Source of the DNA: UBA287 sp034190325
GTDB lineage: Archaea > Thermoplasmatota > UBA186 > UBA287
Reading direction: 5' to 3'
Assembly (NCBI GenBank): GCA_034190325.1
Contig: JAXHST010000052.1
Location: 1 to 45,291 of the forward strand
DNA length: 45,291 nt
Shown here: positions 6,231 to 14,662 of the stretch, in pieces
How positions within the stretch are numbered: position 1 is the first letter of the stretch
How the letters are laid out: each line of letters starts with the position of its first letter
Made by a program: the position numbers and the translations under genes
Notes under the pieces: generated by a model
The model's database searches: none
What the model was told of the DNA's origin: nothing
Seen by the model: the letters and a program-made list of their open reading frames with translations, nothing else

Positions 6231-9200
6231 ATGGAAAGAAAAAAGGTAACGGTCGATGGAAATGCGGCTGCGGCATATTCTGCATATCGCACTAACGAGA
6301 TCATAGCTATTTATCCGATAACTCCCTCTTCTCCCATGGCAGAACTTGCGGATCAGTGGTCTACAGAGAGCGTTCCAAACATATGGGGCACTGTGCCGCA
6401 GGTAACTGAGATGCAAAGTGAGGGGGGAGCATCAGGTGCGCTCCATGGATCTCTGCAGAGGGGGGCTCTCACGACCACGTTTACCGCTTCTCAGGGGCTG
6501 CTCCTGATGATTCCAAACATGTTCAAGATAGCGGGAGAACTGACGCCAACCGTTTTCCATGTCGCGGCGCGTTCTCTGGCAACACATGCGCTATCGATAT
6601 TTTGCGATCACGGTGATGTTATGGCCACCCGCTACACAGGATTCGCGCTCCTGGCTTCCAGCTCTGTGCAGGAAGTCGCAGACTTTGCTGTCATATCTCA
6701 GGCTGCTACGCTAGAATCAAGAGTGCCATTCCTCCATTTTTTTGACGGGTTCCGTACATCCCACGAGATATCAAAAATAGATCTTTTAAGCATGGATGAT
6801 ATGAAAGCGATGATAGATGAAGATCTGGTAAGGGCCCACAGGAAAAGGGCCCTATCTCCTGATAATCCATTTATAAGGGGAACGGCTCAGAATCCCGACA
6901 CGTTCTTCCAGGCCAGAGAAGCCATAAATCCGTACTACCTCGCCTGTCCGGAGATCGTCCAGAGGATTATGGAAAAATTCGCAGCCGTTACGGGAAGAGA
7001 GCACTGTCTTTTCCGGTATTTCGGAGCACCCGATGCGGAGATGGTCATTGTGCTCATGGGATCCGGTGCAGAAACCGTTCAGGAGACGGTGAAGTATCTC
7101 AATGAACGGGGTGAAAAGGTCGGGATGGTAAAGGTAAGCCTGTACCGCCCCTTTTCGGTAAAGCACTTCGTCGAAGCGCTGCCAAAAGCGGTCAAGAAAA
7201 TCGCAGTCCTTGACAGGACAAAGGAGCCTGGAAGCGTTGGCGAGCCTCTCTACATTGATGTGGTAACCGCGATAAGGGAAGCAGGATTTCCTGAATCTGA
7301 ACCCATCGTTGTCGGTGGCCGTTACGGCCTTTCATCAAAGGAGTTCACACCGGCGATGGTCAGGGGAATATTCGATGAACTCGCGAAAGATAATCCAAAA
7401 AACCATTTTACTGTGGGGATAAATGAGGACATAACCCATTCCAGTCTGGATTACGATCAGGACTTTTATATAGAGCCCCCGGAGAGAACCAGGGCAGTTT
7501 TTTATGGGCTGGGCTCGGATGGTACCGTCAGCGCAAACAAGAATTCCATAAAAATAATAGGGGAAGAAACGGATAATTATGCCCAGGGTTATTTTGTCTA
7601 CGACTCAAGAAAGGCCGGGTCTCTAACAACTTCGCATCTCAGGTTTGGCAGAGACCCGATCAGCTCGCCCTATCTGATCCAGCGGGCAAACTTCATAGCC
7701 TGTCACCAGTTCTCCTTTGTTGAGCGCTTTGATGTTCTTAGAACTGCGGAACCCGGGGCAACGTTTTTGTTGAACAGCCCATATCCCGCGGACGAGGTCT
7801 GGGATCATCTGCCAATCACTATGCAAAAGGAGATAATAGGGAAGAGACTGAGATTTTTCGTTGTTGATGCGTACAAAACTGCGAGAGATGTGGGTCTGGG
7901 CATCAGAATTAATACGATCATGCAGACCTGTTTCTTTACTCTGAGCGATGTGATTCCTATGGAGAAGGCGATAGATTACATAAAACACCAGATAGATGTT
8001 ACCTATGGCAAACGCGGTGAATCACTGCTGAGAATGAATTTCGAGGCGGTTGATAGGGCGCTTGACAGCATGCATGAAGTGAAGGTGCCTGAAATGGCGA
8101 CCAGCAATCTTGATATGCGCAGGACCGTTCCTCCTGAAGCGCCAGAATTTGTTCAGGAAGTGACTGCGAGGATGCTTGAAGGCAGAGGCGATGATCTGCC
8201 ATCCAGCGTCTTCGCCCAGGATGGAACGTTCCCCAGCGGCACGACTCAATGGGAGAAGAGGAACATCGCTCTTGAGATACCGGTTTGGGATCCTGATATC
8301 TGCATACAGTGTGGAAAATGTTCTCTTGTGTGTCCCCATGCAGTTATACGCGCCAAGGTGTACGATGGAAAGGAGCTATCGCATGCGCCCTCAACATTCA
8401 AATCGACTTCATCAAAGCACAGGCTCTTTAAAGGTAAGCGGTACACGCTTCAGGTGTCTCCAGAGGATTGCACAGGCTGCGGACTCTGCGTGGAGGTCTG
8501 CCCGGCAAAAAACAGGAAAGAACCAAAGTTTAAGGCCATAAACATGGCCTTCCAGCCACCAATAAAGGATGATGAGAACGAGAACTGGAACTTTTTCCTG
8601 AGGTTACCCGACGCAAACCGCACTGAACTCGGGATGAATTTTGTCACAGACGTCCAGTTTCTTAGACCGCTCTTCGAGTTCTCAGGAGCCTGCGCTGGCT
8701 GTGGTGAGACCCCCTATCTCAAGTTGCTGAGTCAGCTCTTTGGAGACAGGGCAATCATCGCAAATGCCACAGGATGCTCTTCCATTTATGGAGGAAACCT
8801 GCCCACAACCCCGTGGACCTTTAATGATCAGAACAGGGGGCCAGCATGGTCAAATTCCCTGTTCGAGGACAACGCCGAATTTGGGTTGGGCATGCGTCTG
8901 GCACTGGATAGGCAGATAGCGTATTCAAAAGAACTGCTTGACAGGCTCTCTTCCGTGCTGGGAGAGGACCTTGTTCGGGAGATCAAGAATGGTGATCAAT
9001 CAACGGAGGATGGCATCAAAAAACAGCGTGAGAGAGTCAGAGAGCTCAGGGAAAAATTGAGAGGGGTGAAGATCAGGGAAGCGGATGAGCTGCTGAGCGT
9101 TACCGATGCGCTGGTAAAGAAGGATGTGTGGATCGTTGGGGGTGATGGCTGGGCGTACGACATAGGATATGGTGGTCTCGACCACATCATTGCTTCTGGC

Positions 9201-9779
9201 AGAGATGTAAACGTCCTTGTTCTGGACACGGAGGTCTATTCGAACACGGGGGGCCAGATGTCAAAGTCTACTCCCATGGGCGCTGTGGCAAAGTTCGCTG
9301 CAGGAGGCAAGGCGCAGCCAAAGAAGGATCTTGCCATGATGGCCATGTGCTATGGGAACGTGTACGTTGCCAGAGTTGCAATGGGCGCAAACGATAACCA
9401 GACCATAAGAGCGTTCCTGGAGGCCGAGGCTTATGATGGCCCCTCGATCATCATAGCCTATTCCCCGTGCATAGCTCATGGTTACGATCTCAGATACGGC
9501 ATGGAGCAGCAGAAAAAAGCAGTCCGTTCAGGTTCCTGGCCTCTGATCCGTTACAATCCCGCTCTTGAGAGAGAGAACAAAAATCCACTGCAGCTGGACT
9601 CAAAGCCTCCGGATCTTCCTCTGGAAGAGTATATATACTATGAAGCAAGATATAAAATGCTGCTGCAGAGCAGACCCGAGGTTGCTGGGCAGCTTTTGAA
9701 GAGCGCTAAGAAAGAAATCCTCAAACGCTGGAGGTTGTATGAACTGTGGGCTTCAATGCCTGTGGAGGAGGGCAAATGA
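6231..9779 (+). CDS. nifJ: pyruvate:ferredoxin (flavodoxin) oxidoreductase, single-chain NifJ type
   Basis: This 1182-residue enzyme interconverts pyruvate + CoA and acetyl-CoA + CO2 with electrons to ferredoxin. Domain order is that of the bacterial homodimeric enzyme: TPP/pyrimidine domain (YPITPSSPMAELAD, ~28-41), CoA-binding and gamma-type domains, two 4Fe-4S clusters (CIQCGKCSLVCP near 690 and CTGCGLCVEVCP near 746), then the TPP/pyrophosphate domain with the third cluster Cys (CAGCGETPY near 821, ATGCSSIYGG, later SPCIAHG), GDGWAYDIGYGG near 970 and NTGGQMSKSTP. Length is normal and the frame intact. Archaea usually carry four-subunit Por, so this chain suggests acquisition from bacteria. 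It uses more CGN arginine codons than its neighbours. The DHOD-like gene follows after four bases. Confidence 0.95.
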   Translation: MERKKVTVDGNAAAAYSAYRTNEIIAIYPITPSSPMAELADQWSTESVPNIWGTVPQVTEMQSEGGASGALHGSLQRGALTTTFTASQGLLLMIPNMFKIAGELTPTVFHVAARSLATHALSIFCDHGDVMATRYTGFALLASSSVQEVADFAVISQAATLESRVPFLHFFDGFRTSHEISKIDLLSMDDMKAMIDEDLVRAHRKRALSPDNPFIRGTAQNPDTFFQAREAINPYYLACPEIVQRIMEKFAAVTGREHCLFRYFGAPDAEMVIVLMGSGAETVQETVKYLNERGEKVGMVKVSLYRPFSVKHFVEALPKAVKKIAVLDRTKEPGSVGEPLYIDVVTAIREAGFPESEPIVVGGRYGLSSKEFTPAMVRGIFDELAKDNPKNHFTVGINEDITHSSLDYDQDFYIEPPERTRAVFYGLGSDGTVSANKNSIKIIGEETDNYAQGYFVYDSRKAGSLTTSHLRFGRDPISSPYLIQRANFIACHQFSFVERFDVLRTAEPGATFLLNSPYPADEVWDHLPITMQKEIIGKRLRFFVVDAYKTARDVGLGIRINTIMQTCFFTLSDVIPMEKAIDYIKHQIDVTYGKRGESLLRMNFEAVDRALDSMHEVKVPEMATSNLDMRRTVPPEAPEFVQEVTARMLEGRGDDLPSSVFAQDGTFPSGTTQWEKRNIALEIPVWDPDICIQCGKCSLVCPHAVIRAKVYDGKELSHAPSTFKSTSSKHRLFKGKRYTLQVSPEDCTGCGLCVEVCPAKNRKEPKFKAINMAFQPPIKDDENENWNFFLRLPDANRTELGMNFVTDVQFLRPLFEFSGACAGCGETPYLKLLSQLFGDRAIIANATGCSSIYGGNLPTTPWTFNDQNRGPAWSNSLFEDNAEFGLGMRLALDRQIAYSKELLDRLSSVLGEDLVREIKNGDQSTEDGIKKQRERVRELREKLRGVKIREADELLSVTDALVKKDVWIVGGDGWAYDIGYGGLDHIIASGRDVNVLVLDTEVYSNTGGQMSKSTPMGAVAKFAAGGKAQPKKDLAMMAMCYGNVYVARVAMGANDNQTIRAFLEAEAYDGPSIIIAYSPCIAHGYDLRYGMEQQKKAVRSGSWPLIRYNPALERENKNPLQLDSKPPDLPLEEYIYYEARYKMLLQSRPEVAGQLLKSAKKEILKRWRLYELWASMPVEEGK

Positions 9780-9783
9780 TAAG

Positions 9784-10791
9784 ATGATAGATCTATCAAC
9801 CGATTATATGGGCCTTAAGCTGAAGAACCCTGTTGTGGCATCATCCTCGCCGTTGTGTGAGAGCGTTGACAACATCGTGGAGATGGAAAGAGCGGGCGCG
9901 GCTGCCGTAGTCCTGCAATCCCTCTTTGAAGAGCAGGTCAACATTGAAGAGGGGGAGCTGGACCGTTACATGACCCAGGGCGACGAGAGCTTCGCAGAGG
10001 CTTTGACCTATTTTCCAAAAATGACGGATTACAGATTTGCTCCTGATGATTATCTTGAGCACATCAGAAGGGTAAAAAAGGCCGTGGGTATTCCTGTTAT
10101 AGGCAGTCTGAATGGAGTCTCAACCGGTGGATGGATAAGATATGCCAGTCTGATGGAAAGAGCGGGAGTGGACGGGCTTGAGCTCAACATCTATTACTTG
10201 CCTACAGACCCGGATATGGATTCACAGAAGATTGAAGGGATGTATACAGATCTGGTTAAATCTGTAAAAAACGAGGTAGGTGTGCCTGTAGCGGTCAAAC
10301 TCAGCCCCTTCTTTACCTCAATTCCAAATTCACTCAGCCACATAAGCGAGGCAGGCGCAGATGCGATTGTTCTTTTCAACCGATTCTACCAGCCGGATCT
10401 GGACATCGAGAGGCTTAAAGTGGTTCCAAACCTTGTTCTGAGCAGTCCGGGCGAGTTGCGGCTGAGGCTTAGATGGGTTGCGATCCTATATGGAAAGATA
10501 AAGGCCGATATGGCTGTCACGGGAGGGGTTCATTCCGCTGAGGATGTTGTGAGATCTGTGATGGCGGGCGCAGATGTCGCCATGATGACTTCAGCCCTTC
10601 TCGAAAATGGTATTATGCACATAAAGAGGGTCCTCGATGACCTCACCTTATGGATGAAAAAGCACAGGTACGACTCTATGGAGCAGATCAGAGGGATAAT
10701 GAGTCAAAGATCTGTAGCGGATCCCGCCGCTTTTGAGCGTGCCAACTACATGAAGGTGCTGGGATCCTACAACAAAGACCGACCCTTATGA
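9784..10791 (+). CDS. dihydroorotate dehydrogenase-like protein (NifJ companion)
   Basis: This is a ~335-residue FMN-type TIM barrel of the dihydroorotate dehydrogenase family: MGLKLKNPVVASSSPL at the start, VPVIGSLNG, GLELNIYY, VAVKLSPFFT and the C-terminal phosphate-binding TGGVHSAEDVV / GADVAMMTSALL. Such DHOD-like proteins commonly follow nifJ in bacteria, and that pairing is kept here, so a role linked to pyruvate or ferredoxin metabolism rather than pyrimidine synthesis is likely (inference); the electron acceptor is unknown. I chose ATG 9784 because it follows the nifJ stop by four bases and starts the family-like MIDLSTDYMGL; a longer frame inside nifJ exists from 9739. Confidence 0.85.
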   Translation: MIDLSTDYMGLKLKNPVVASSSPLCESVDNIVEMERAGAAAVVLQSLFEEQVNIEEGELDRYMTQGDESFAEALTYFPKMTDYRFAPDDYLEHIRRVKKAVGIPVIGSLNGVSTGGWIRYASLMERAGVDGLELNIYYLPTDPDMDSQKIEGMYTDLVKSVKNEVGVPVAVKLSPFFTSIPNSLSHISEAGADAIVLFNRFYQPDLDIERLKVVPNLVLSSPGELRLRLRWVAILYGKIKADMAVTGGVHSAEDVVRSVMAGADVAMMTSALLENGIMHIKRVLDDLTLWMKKHRYDSMEQIRGIMSQRSVADPAAFERANYMKVLGSYNKDRPL

Positions 10792-10836
10792 GAAAAACGC
10801 TTTTCCCAGGGTAGATACATCAGATCCCTCTTTCCC

Positions 10837-10853
10837 CCCCAACAGCTTTGGGG
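10837..10853. terminator. hairpin after the nifJ operon
   Basis: CCCCAA and TTGGGG form a perfect six-base stem around CAGCT, 46 bases after the DHOD-like stop. It has no strong T-run behind it, so it is only a possible transcript end or mRNA-stabilising stem. Confidence 0.3.
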
Positions 10854-10896
10854 CTATATCCCTGCTTTGAAAAGCCTGACTATGGAATAGAGGGAC

Positions 10897-11190
10897 TTAC
10901 GCACTCGTTTCTCGCTCTTTCACAGAATAGCCCGAACCACAGGTTCTTTCAACGTAATCTGCGTATATCGTAGAATGTATCCTGTCCGGCTTTGTCAGCC
11001 AGACTTTGCTTCCGGAATCCGCTGAAGAAAAGGAGATCATCGCCATGCAGTCTGCAGAGATCCTCTCATAACTGTCCCATGTCTCAACCACGAGGGTGAA
11101 CTTTTCACCACCGAGGGAGATGCGGTCCAAAAACTATCGGTCTCATTGTCATAGATCGTTCTGATCTGTGCTCCGTCTAGAGAGATCTGA
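10897..11190 (-). pseudogene. fragment of an unrecognised beta-rich protein
   Basis: The minus-strand frame of 77 codons reads GGEKFTLVVETWDSYERISADCMAMISF and further, with an apparently continuous but frameshifted upstream part (ISLDGAQIRTIYDNETDSFW). The pattern of alternating hydrophobic residues suggests a beta-sandwich domain from a surface protein. No start codon context or full-length gene is present. The remaining 10.8-11.3 kb DNA shows nothing else recognisable. Confidence 0.35.
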
Positions 11191-11291
11191 GGTGGATGAG
11201 TGGCATCAGCAGGAATCTCATGAGGCTCATGAAATATGCTGGTTATAAGGTTCTCTTATGGATCCTGTGATTGTACTTTCCTGAAATTATT

Positions 11292-11830
11292 TTCCATATT
11301 CGCCTCATTTATCAAGATTCCTGTAAAACGCTTTTTCAGGTGTCTCAAAGAGACAAATAGCCAGACTCAGGTCTTATGCAATTTCACCACAAGATCAGCT
11401 CGTCTATATATCTGAACTCATCCATCTTGTCCTTAACCGTTCCGTAGAACTTTTCTATCTTGCCATCTGAGGGTGATTTACTCTGATACGTATTGGTTTT
11501 GTGCCAAAGTTCTCAACATGCTGCTTGAACTCGCCATCCCAATCTCCTTTCTCATCGGTTCTGTGAGCTCAATGGGACATTTACCAGTAATTATCAACAG
11601 CCAGAGCTTTCTGTTCTCAGTGTTATGGGAATCAAACTCATCTTAGAATCTTTCTTGAAGATCCTGTAGCACAGACCCCTTTCCATCTTCACCGTCATGC
11701 CAGTCTATGCGCCTGCTGTCATAGAGTATTCGCCCTTGTAAACAAGAGCTCTGTTCAGCAAGCTGAACAGCCTATCCACCTTCTCCTTCTTGCTGGTTGA
11801 GCTGATCCCTCTTCCAGGAGCTTAGACTTG
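11292..11830 (-). pseudogene. decayed rve/IS481-type transposase
   Basis: Minus-strand translation across three frames gives the end of a DDE integrase core: DWDGEFKQHVENFG and TKPIRIRVNHPQ (about 11545-11470), then after a one-base shift GKIEKFYGTVKDKMDEF, RYIDELILW, stop, NCIRPESGYLSL. The H-P-Q-x-N-G-K-x-E-K/R-F block and the downstream W-N-x-x-R-P block are hallmarks of rve-type (IS481/IS3-like) transposases. At least one frameshift and four in-frame stops show it is dead. Upstream (to ~11830) the frames are more scrambled; no terminal repeats were found. Confidence 0.7.
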
Positions 11831-11896
11831 TTGTGCGGTGACGTCATAACACCAAGTTTATGGGACATCTAAATCGGATTGAGATTACGCGAGCCC

Positions 11897-11953
11897 GAAT
11901 ACCTGCAATCCACAGTCTCTCATGCATGGCGATAGCGGGTTATAGGCAGCGAT
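11897..11953 (-). repeat. duplicated 3' scrap of a beta-propeller gene (copy A)
   Basis: This segment is nearly identical to 14723-14783: three substitutions and one four-base gap over about 57 bases. In copy B the sequence encodes the C-terminal Cys motif (CMRDCGLQVF) of the exported beta-propeller protein. Copy A carries the same codons but no gene around it, so it is the relic of a second propeller gene or of a recombination. Confidence 0.75.
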
Positions 11954-11963
11954 GTATAAACAA

Positions 11964-13349
11964 TTATGGAAGCCAGTCCTCGGGAACTCTGTAAGCGCGA
12001 TACACCGCATTAATGGGGGGGTCTACTGGAAGAGGCACAGGAAGCACCTGGGTGATGCTCGCTATATATGGAGAAATGTATTCCCACACGATCTCTTTGT
12101 CTTTCGTAACCTCTATAATCGCGCCTGTTGCGCCCTCAGTAATTAGCGTATTGCCATTTGGAAGACGCTGAGCAGAACCATTAAAGAGAGTAAAAAACCT
12201 ATGGTTTCCTCCGAAAAATGGTATATCCAATCCTATCCTATCACTGTATTCCCAGACTATCTCCATGGTTACTGGATTGAACTCCAGAACCCTGGAATAC
12301 GTCCTGAGCTCGCTATCCCCATACCCAACAAATCCACCGTTATCTAAAACTAAAATGTTGCCCTCACCCGGAAGGCCTTTCGGTATCATGTGCGCATGAT
12401 GCATTCCTAGTATCTGGCCGAGTTTATCTTCAGGGTTACCGGGTGAATAATCTGGTCCCACCCTCCAGACAATCTCTCCAGTTTCTCTGCTTATAATCGC
12501 TATAAAATTTGCTTTACGAGAGTCCATAATGACATTTTCAGGATGAAAACGCTCATCGCCACCATCATACCATTTATTGGGTCCCAGATAACTTGCGCTA
12601 TTGGTGTGCAACAGATCCACACCCCCTGCAAAACTCATGTCACGAGAGGCAGTCCTTCTTATATCCTCTTTTGCCTCATCGTCAAATCCCATCTCATCAA
12701 GATGATCCGTAGCTCTCCAGAAAAATCCTCCATCTTCCTCTTTAATGATGTTGCCTTCCCAGTCCACTTCATATATGACATCATCAGCGATCATGTTGTC
12801 GCCTATTTCTTCTGCCTGTAAGGTGGTGCTGTGCGCCAGTATCAGGGTTTTGCCGCCGTACACCAGCGGCTCAAGCCCGGGAGCATAGTAGCCCACAGGG
12901 TTTCCTTCTCTTTGAAGATCATGGTGTTGTCTGGCTGTCCAGACTTTATTTCCATCTCCACCGGTTACTTCTTCCCAGTGGTCAAATTCCCATTCTACTT
13001 CACCATCCCAGCTAACCTGAACCACGGATACCGTATCCACGAAGATTCCCTGTCCCCCTGCAATAAAGCCCTGTGACCCTATGAGAGAGCCTCCTGGAAG
13101 CATTATGGAAGGCACACCAGCAAGTGGCCAGCTATGCACCTCTTTTCCTTCCATGTCAATAAGCACCGTCCTCGGGTTTGAAGGATCCATATTGCTAAAA
13201 TAGGTATATCCTGCGTAGCTTTTTGTGCTGTCGTGCTTTTTAAGCCCGGCTGTATTCCCGGGGATGCTCTGTGAGCTTACATCAAAGCCAGCAAGTGATG
13301 TTAACAACAAACAGATTATAAGGGCTATGGTCATGTTACGATAATTCAT
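11964..13349 (-). CDS. exported arylsulfotransferase (ASST)-like protein
   Basis: This ~461-residue protein starts with a Sec signal peptide (basic start, then ALIICLLLTSLAG) and continues as a beta-propeller of repeated VxxVSWDGEVEWEF-type blades: YEVDWEGNI, FIAIISRETGEIVWRVG, VLEFNPVTMEIVWEYS, IIEVTKDKEIVWEY. HHDLQREGNPV, GMHHAHMIP and SAQRLPNGNTLITEG match the arylsulfotransferase family, in which a His takes up sulfate from a phenolic donor. The natural substrate is unknown, and some family members may not be sulfotransferases. ATG 13349 is preferred because AGGAGGTGA lies five bases upstream; an in-frame GTG is three codons earlier. It sits between broken insertion elements and near another exported propeller protein. 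Confidence 0.8.
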   Translation of the reverse strand: MNYRNMTIALIICLLLTSLAGFDVSSQSIPGNTAGLKKHDSTKSYAGYTYFSNMDPSNPRTVLIDMEGKEVHSWPLAGVPSIMLPGGSLIGSQGFIAGGQGIFVDTVSVVQVSWDGEVEWEFDHWEEVTGGDGNKVWTARQHHDLQREGNPVGYYAPGLEPLVYGGKTLILAHSTTLQAEEIGDNMIADDVIYEVDWEGNIIKEEDGGFFWRATDHLDEMGFDDEAKEDIRRTASRDMSFAGGVDLLHTNSASYLGPNKWYDGGDERFHPENVIMDSRKANFIAIISRETGEIVWRVGPDYSPGNPEDKLGQILGMHHAHMIPKGLPGEGNILVLDNGGFVGYGDSELRTYSRVLEFNPVTMEIVWEYSDRIGLDIPFFGGNHRFFTLFNGSAQRLPNGNTLITEGATGAIIEVTKDKEIVWEYISPYIASITQVLPVPLPVDPPINAVYRAYRVPEDWLP

Positions 13350-13428
13350 TGTGCTCACCTCCTTATTGACGTTTCAGTTATTTACTTCTATCGGTTGATT
13401 CTCTTTTTAGCATAAATCTTTTAAAACA

Positions 13429-14566
13429 TTGCCAGTTAGCTTCAGGGGATTGGGATGCAAAGTGAAAGGAGAAGATCAGAATACCCCTTCAAACAGTCGC
13501 TTCAAACCATTCGAAAAGACAGGTGTGGAAGGAATAGCGGAGAAGACAAAGGTAGATGAATTCTCAAAGAAATTGAGCATGAGAGAAGATCTATTGATCC
13601 TGGTACGTTATTGAAGATTGCATAACCTTAAAGGAGTTATCCGATTCACTGAAGAGGATCCTATCAGAGAGATACCATCTGATCGAGATCAGCAAGTCTC
13701 AACTATCGAAGGTGAATAAGAACCAGAGATACGGAGCATTCTTCTATGGCATTCTATGAACTCATCGATCTCATATGGAAAGATAGAAAATAGAAAACAT
13801 TGGATGCTGAAACGAGATCTAAGAGTTCTCGGAATAGATTCGACGTTCGTCGTCTGGAGGTCCAGGTATTCCGAGCTAGAGTATTGCGGACTAACGGGAG
13901 CACAGGAGAAGGAATAAAGATCCATACGTCTGCCTTATTGGATCCTTTAACGATTCCTCTCACCGTCATGGTTACACCTGGAGACGTATATGATTCTCTC
14001 GAGTTTGATGGTCTCTTAGAAGATTCGAACGTGTTTATCGATCTACAAGACGTGATCCTGGTATTTGACAGGGGATACTGGAAGTTGGATAGGTTCAGGG
14101 AGTTGGACGAGAAAGGATACAGATTTATCACGCCGATAAAGAGCAACACGAAGTAAGATGTTTTATCTGAAAAAATCGAGGGGAAAATATCAGATGAGAC
14201 GATTAAGCTATCGAACGGCTCGATATTCAGATCTGTGACCTTCTATACCAATGAGAGAACCGAGAGGTACCTCACGAATTTGGATCTTCCACCGGAGGAG
14301 ATAAGGAAGATCTACGGGATGAGGTGGTCGATCGAGATATTTTTTAGGGAGATAAAGTCTTATTTAAAGATCGAGAGATTCATCGCGAAGAATCTGAACG
14401 CAGTCTTGATCCAGATCTTCTCCACCCTGATCGCTTGCGTCCTGATCGCATTACTCAAAACGTTCTATAAGATAAGCATCCTGAAAGTGAAGAGAAGTCT
14501 GAAATATGGTCTAGATCCTTATCACAGATCGGTTCCTATTACTTATTTTTCCTCTGACATTTAGCG
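13429..14566 (+). pseudogene. decayed IS4-family transposase
   Basis: The pieces line up as one transposase in several frames. N-terminal piece: SRFKPFEKTGVEGIAEKTK to LSMREDLLILV (13490-13610). Next, ITLKELSDSLKRIL and ISKSQLSKVNKNQRYG (13625-13725). First catalytic Asp: LRVLGIDSTFV at about 13837. After a frameshift GIKIHTSALLDPLTIPL; second Asp VILVFDRGYW near 14067. After a TAA at 14154 the last part contains YGMRWSIEIFFREIK, the Y-x2-R-x3-E-x6-K signature of IS4, with the third acid near 14334. Three or more frameshifts/stops make it non-functional. No convincing terminal inverted repeats were seen. Confidence 0.8.
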
Positions 14567-14662
14567 GGTATAATAGATTTTTTCACCCGTTCAACCAATG
14601 TTGACACAAAACCAAATTCTTAAGAACGTCCGTTCGCTCAAAGTTTAAAGAAGATCGATCAG

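Noticed and set aside
13429..14566. Programmed frameshifting in the IS4 transposase
   Set aside because: There are at least three disruptions at sites without slippery heptamers, so decay is the simpler explanation.
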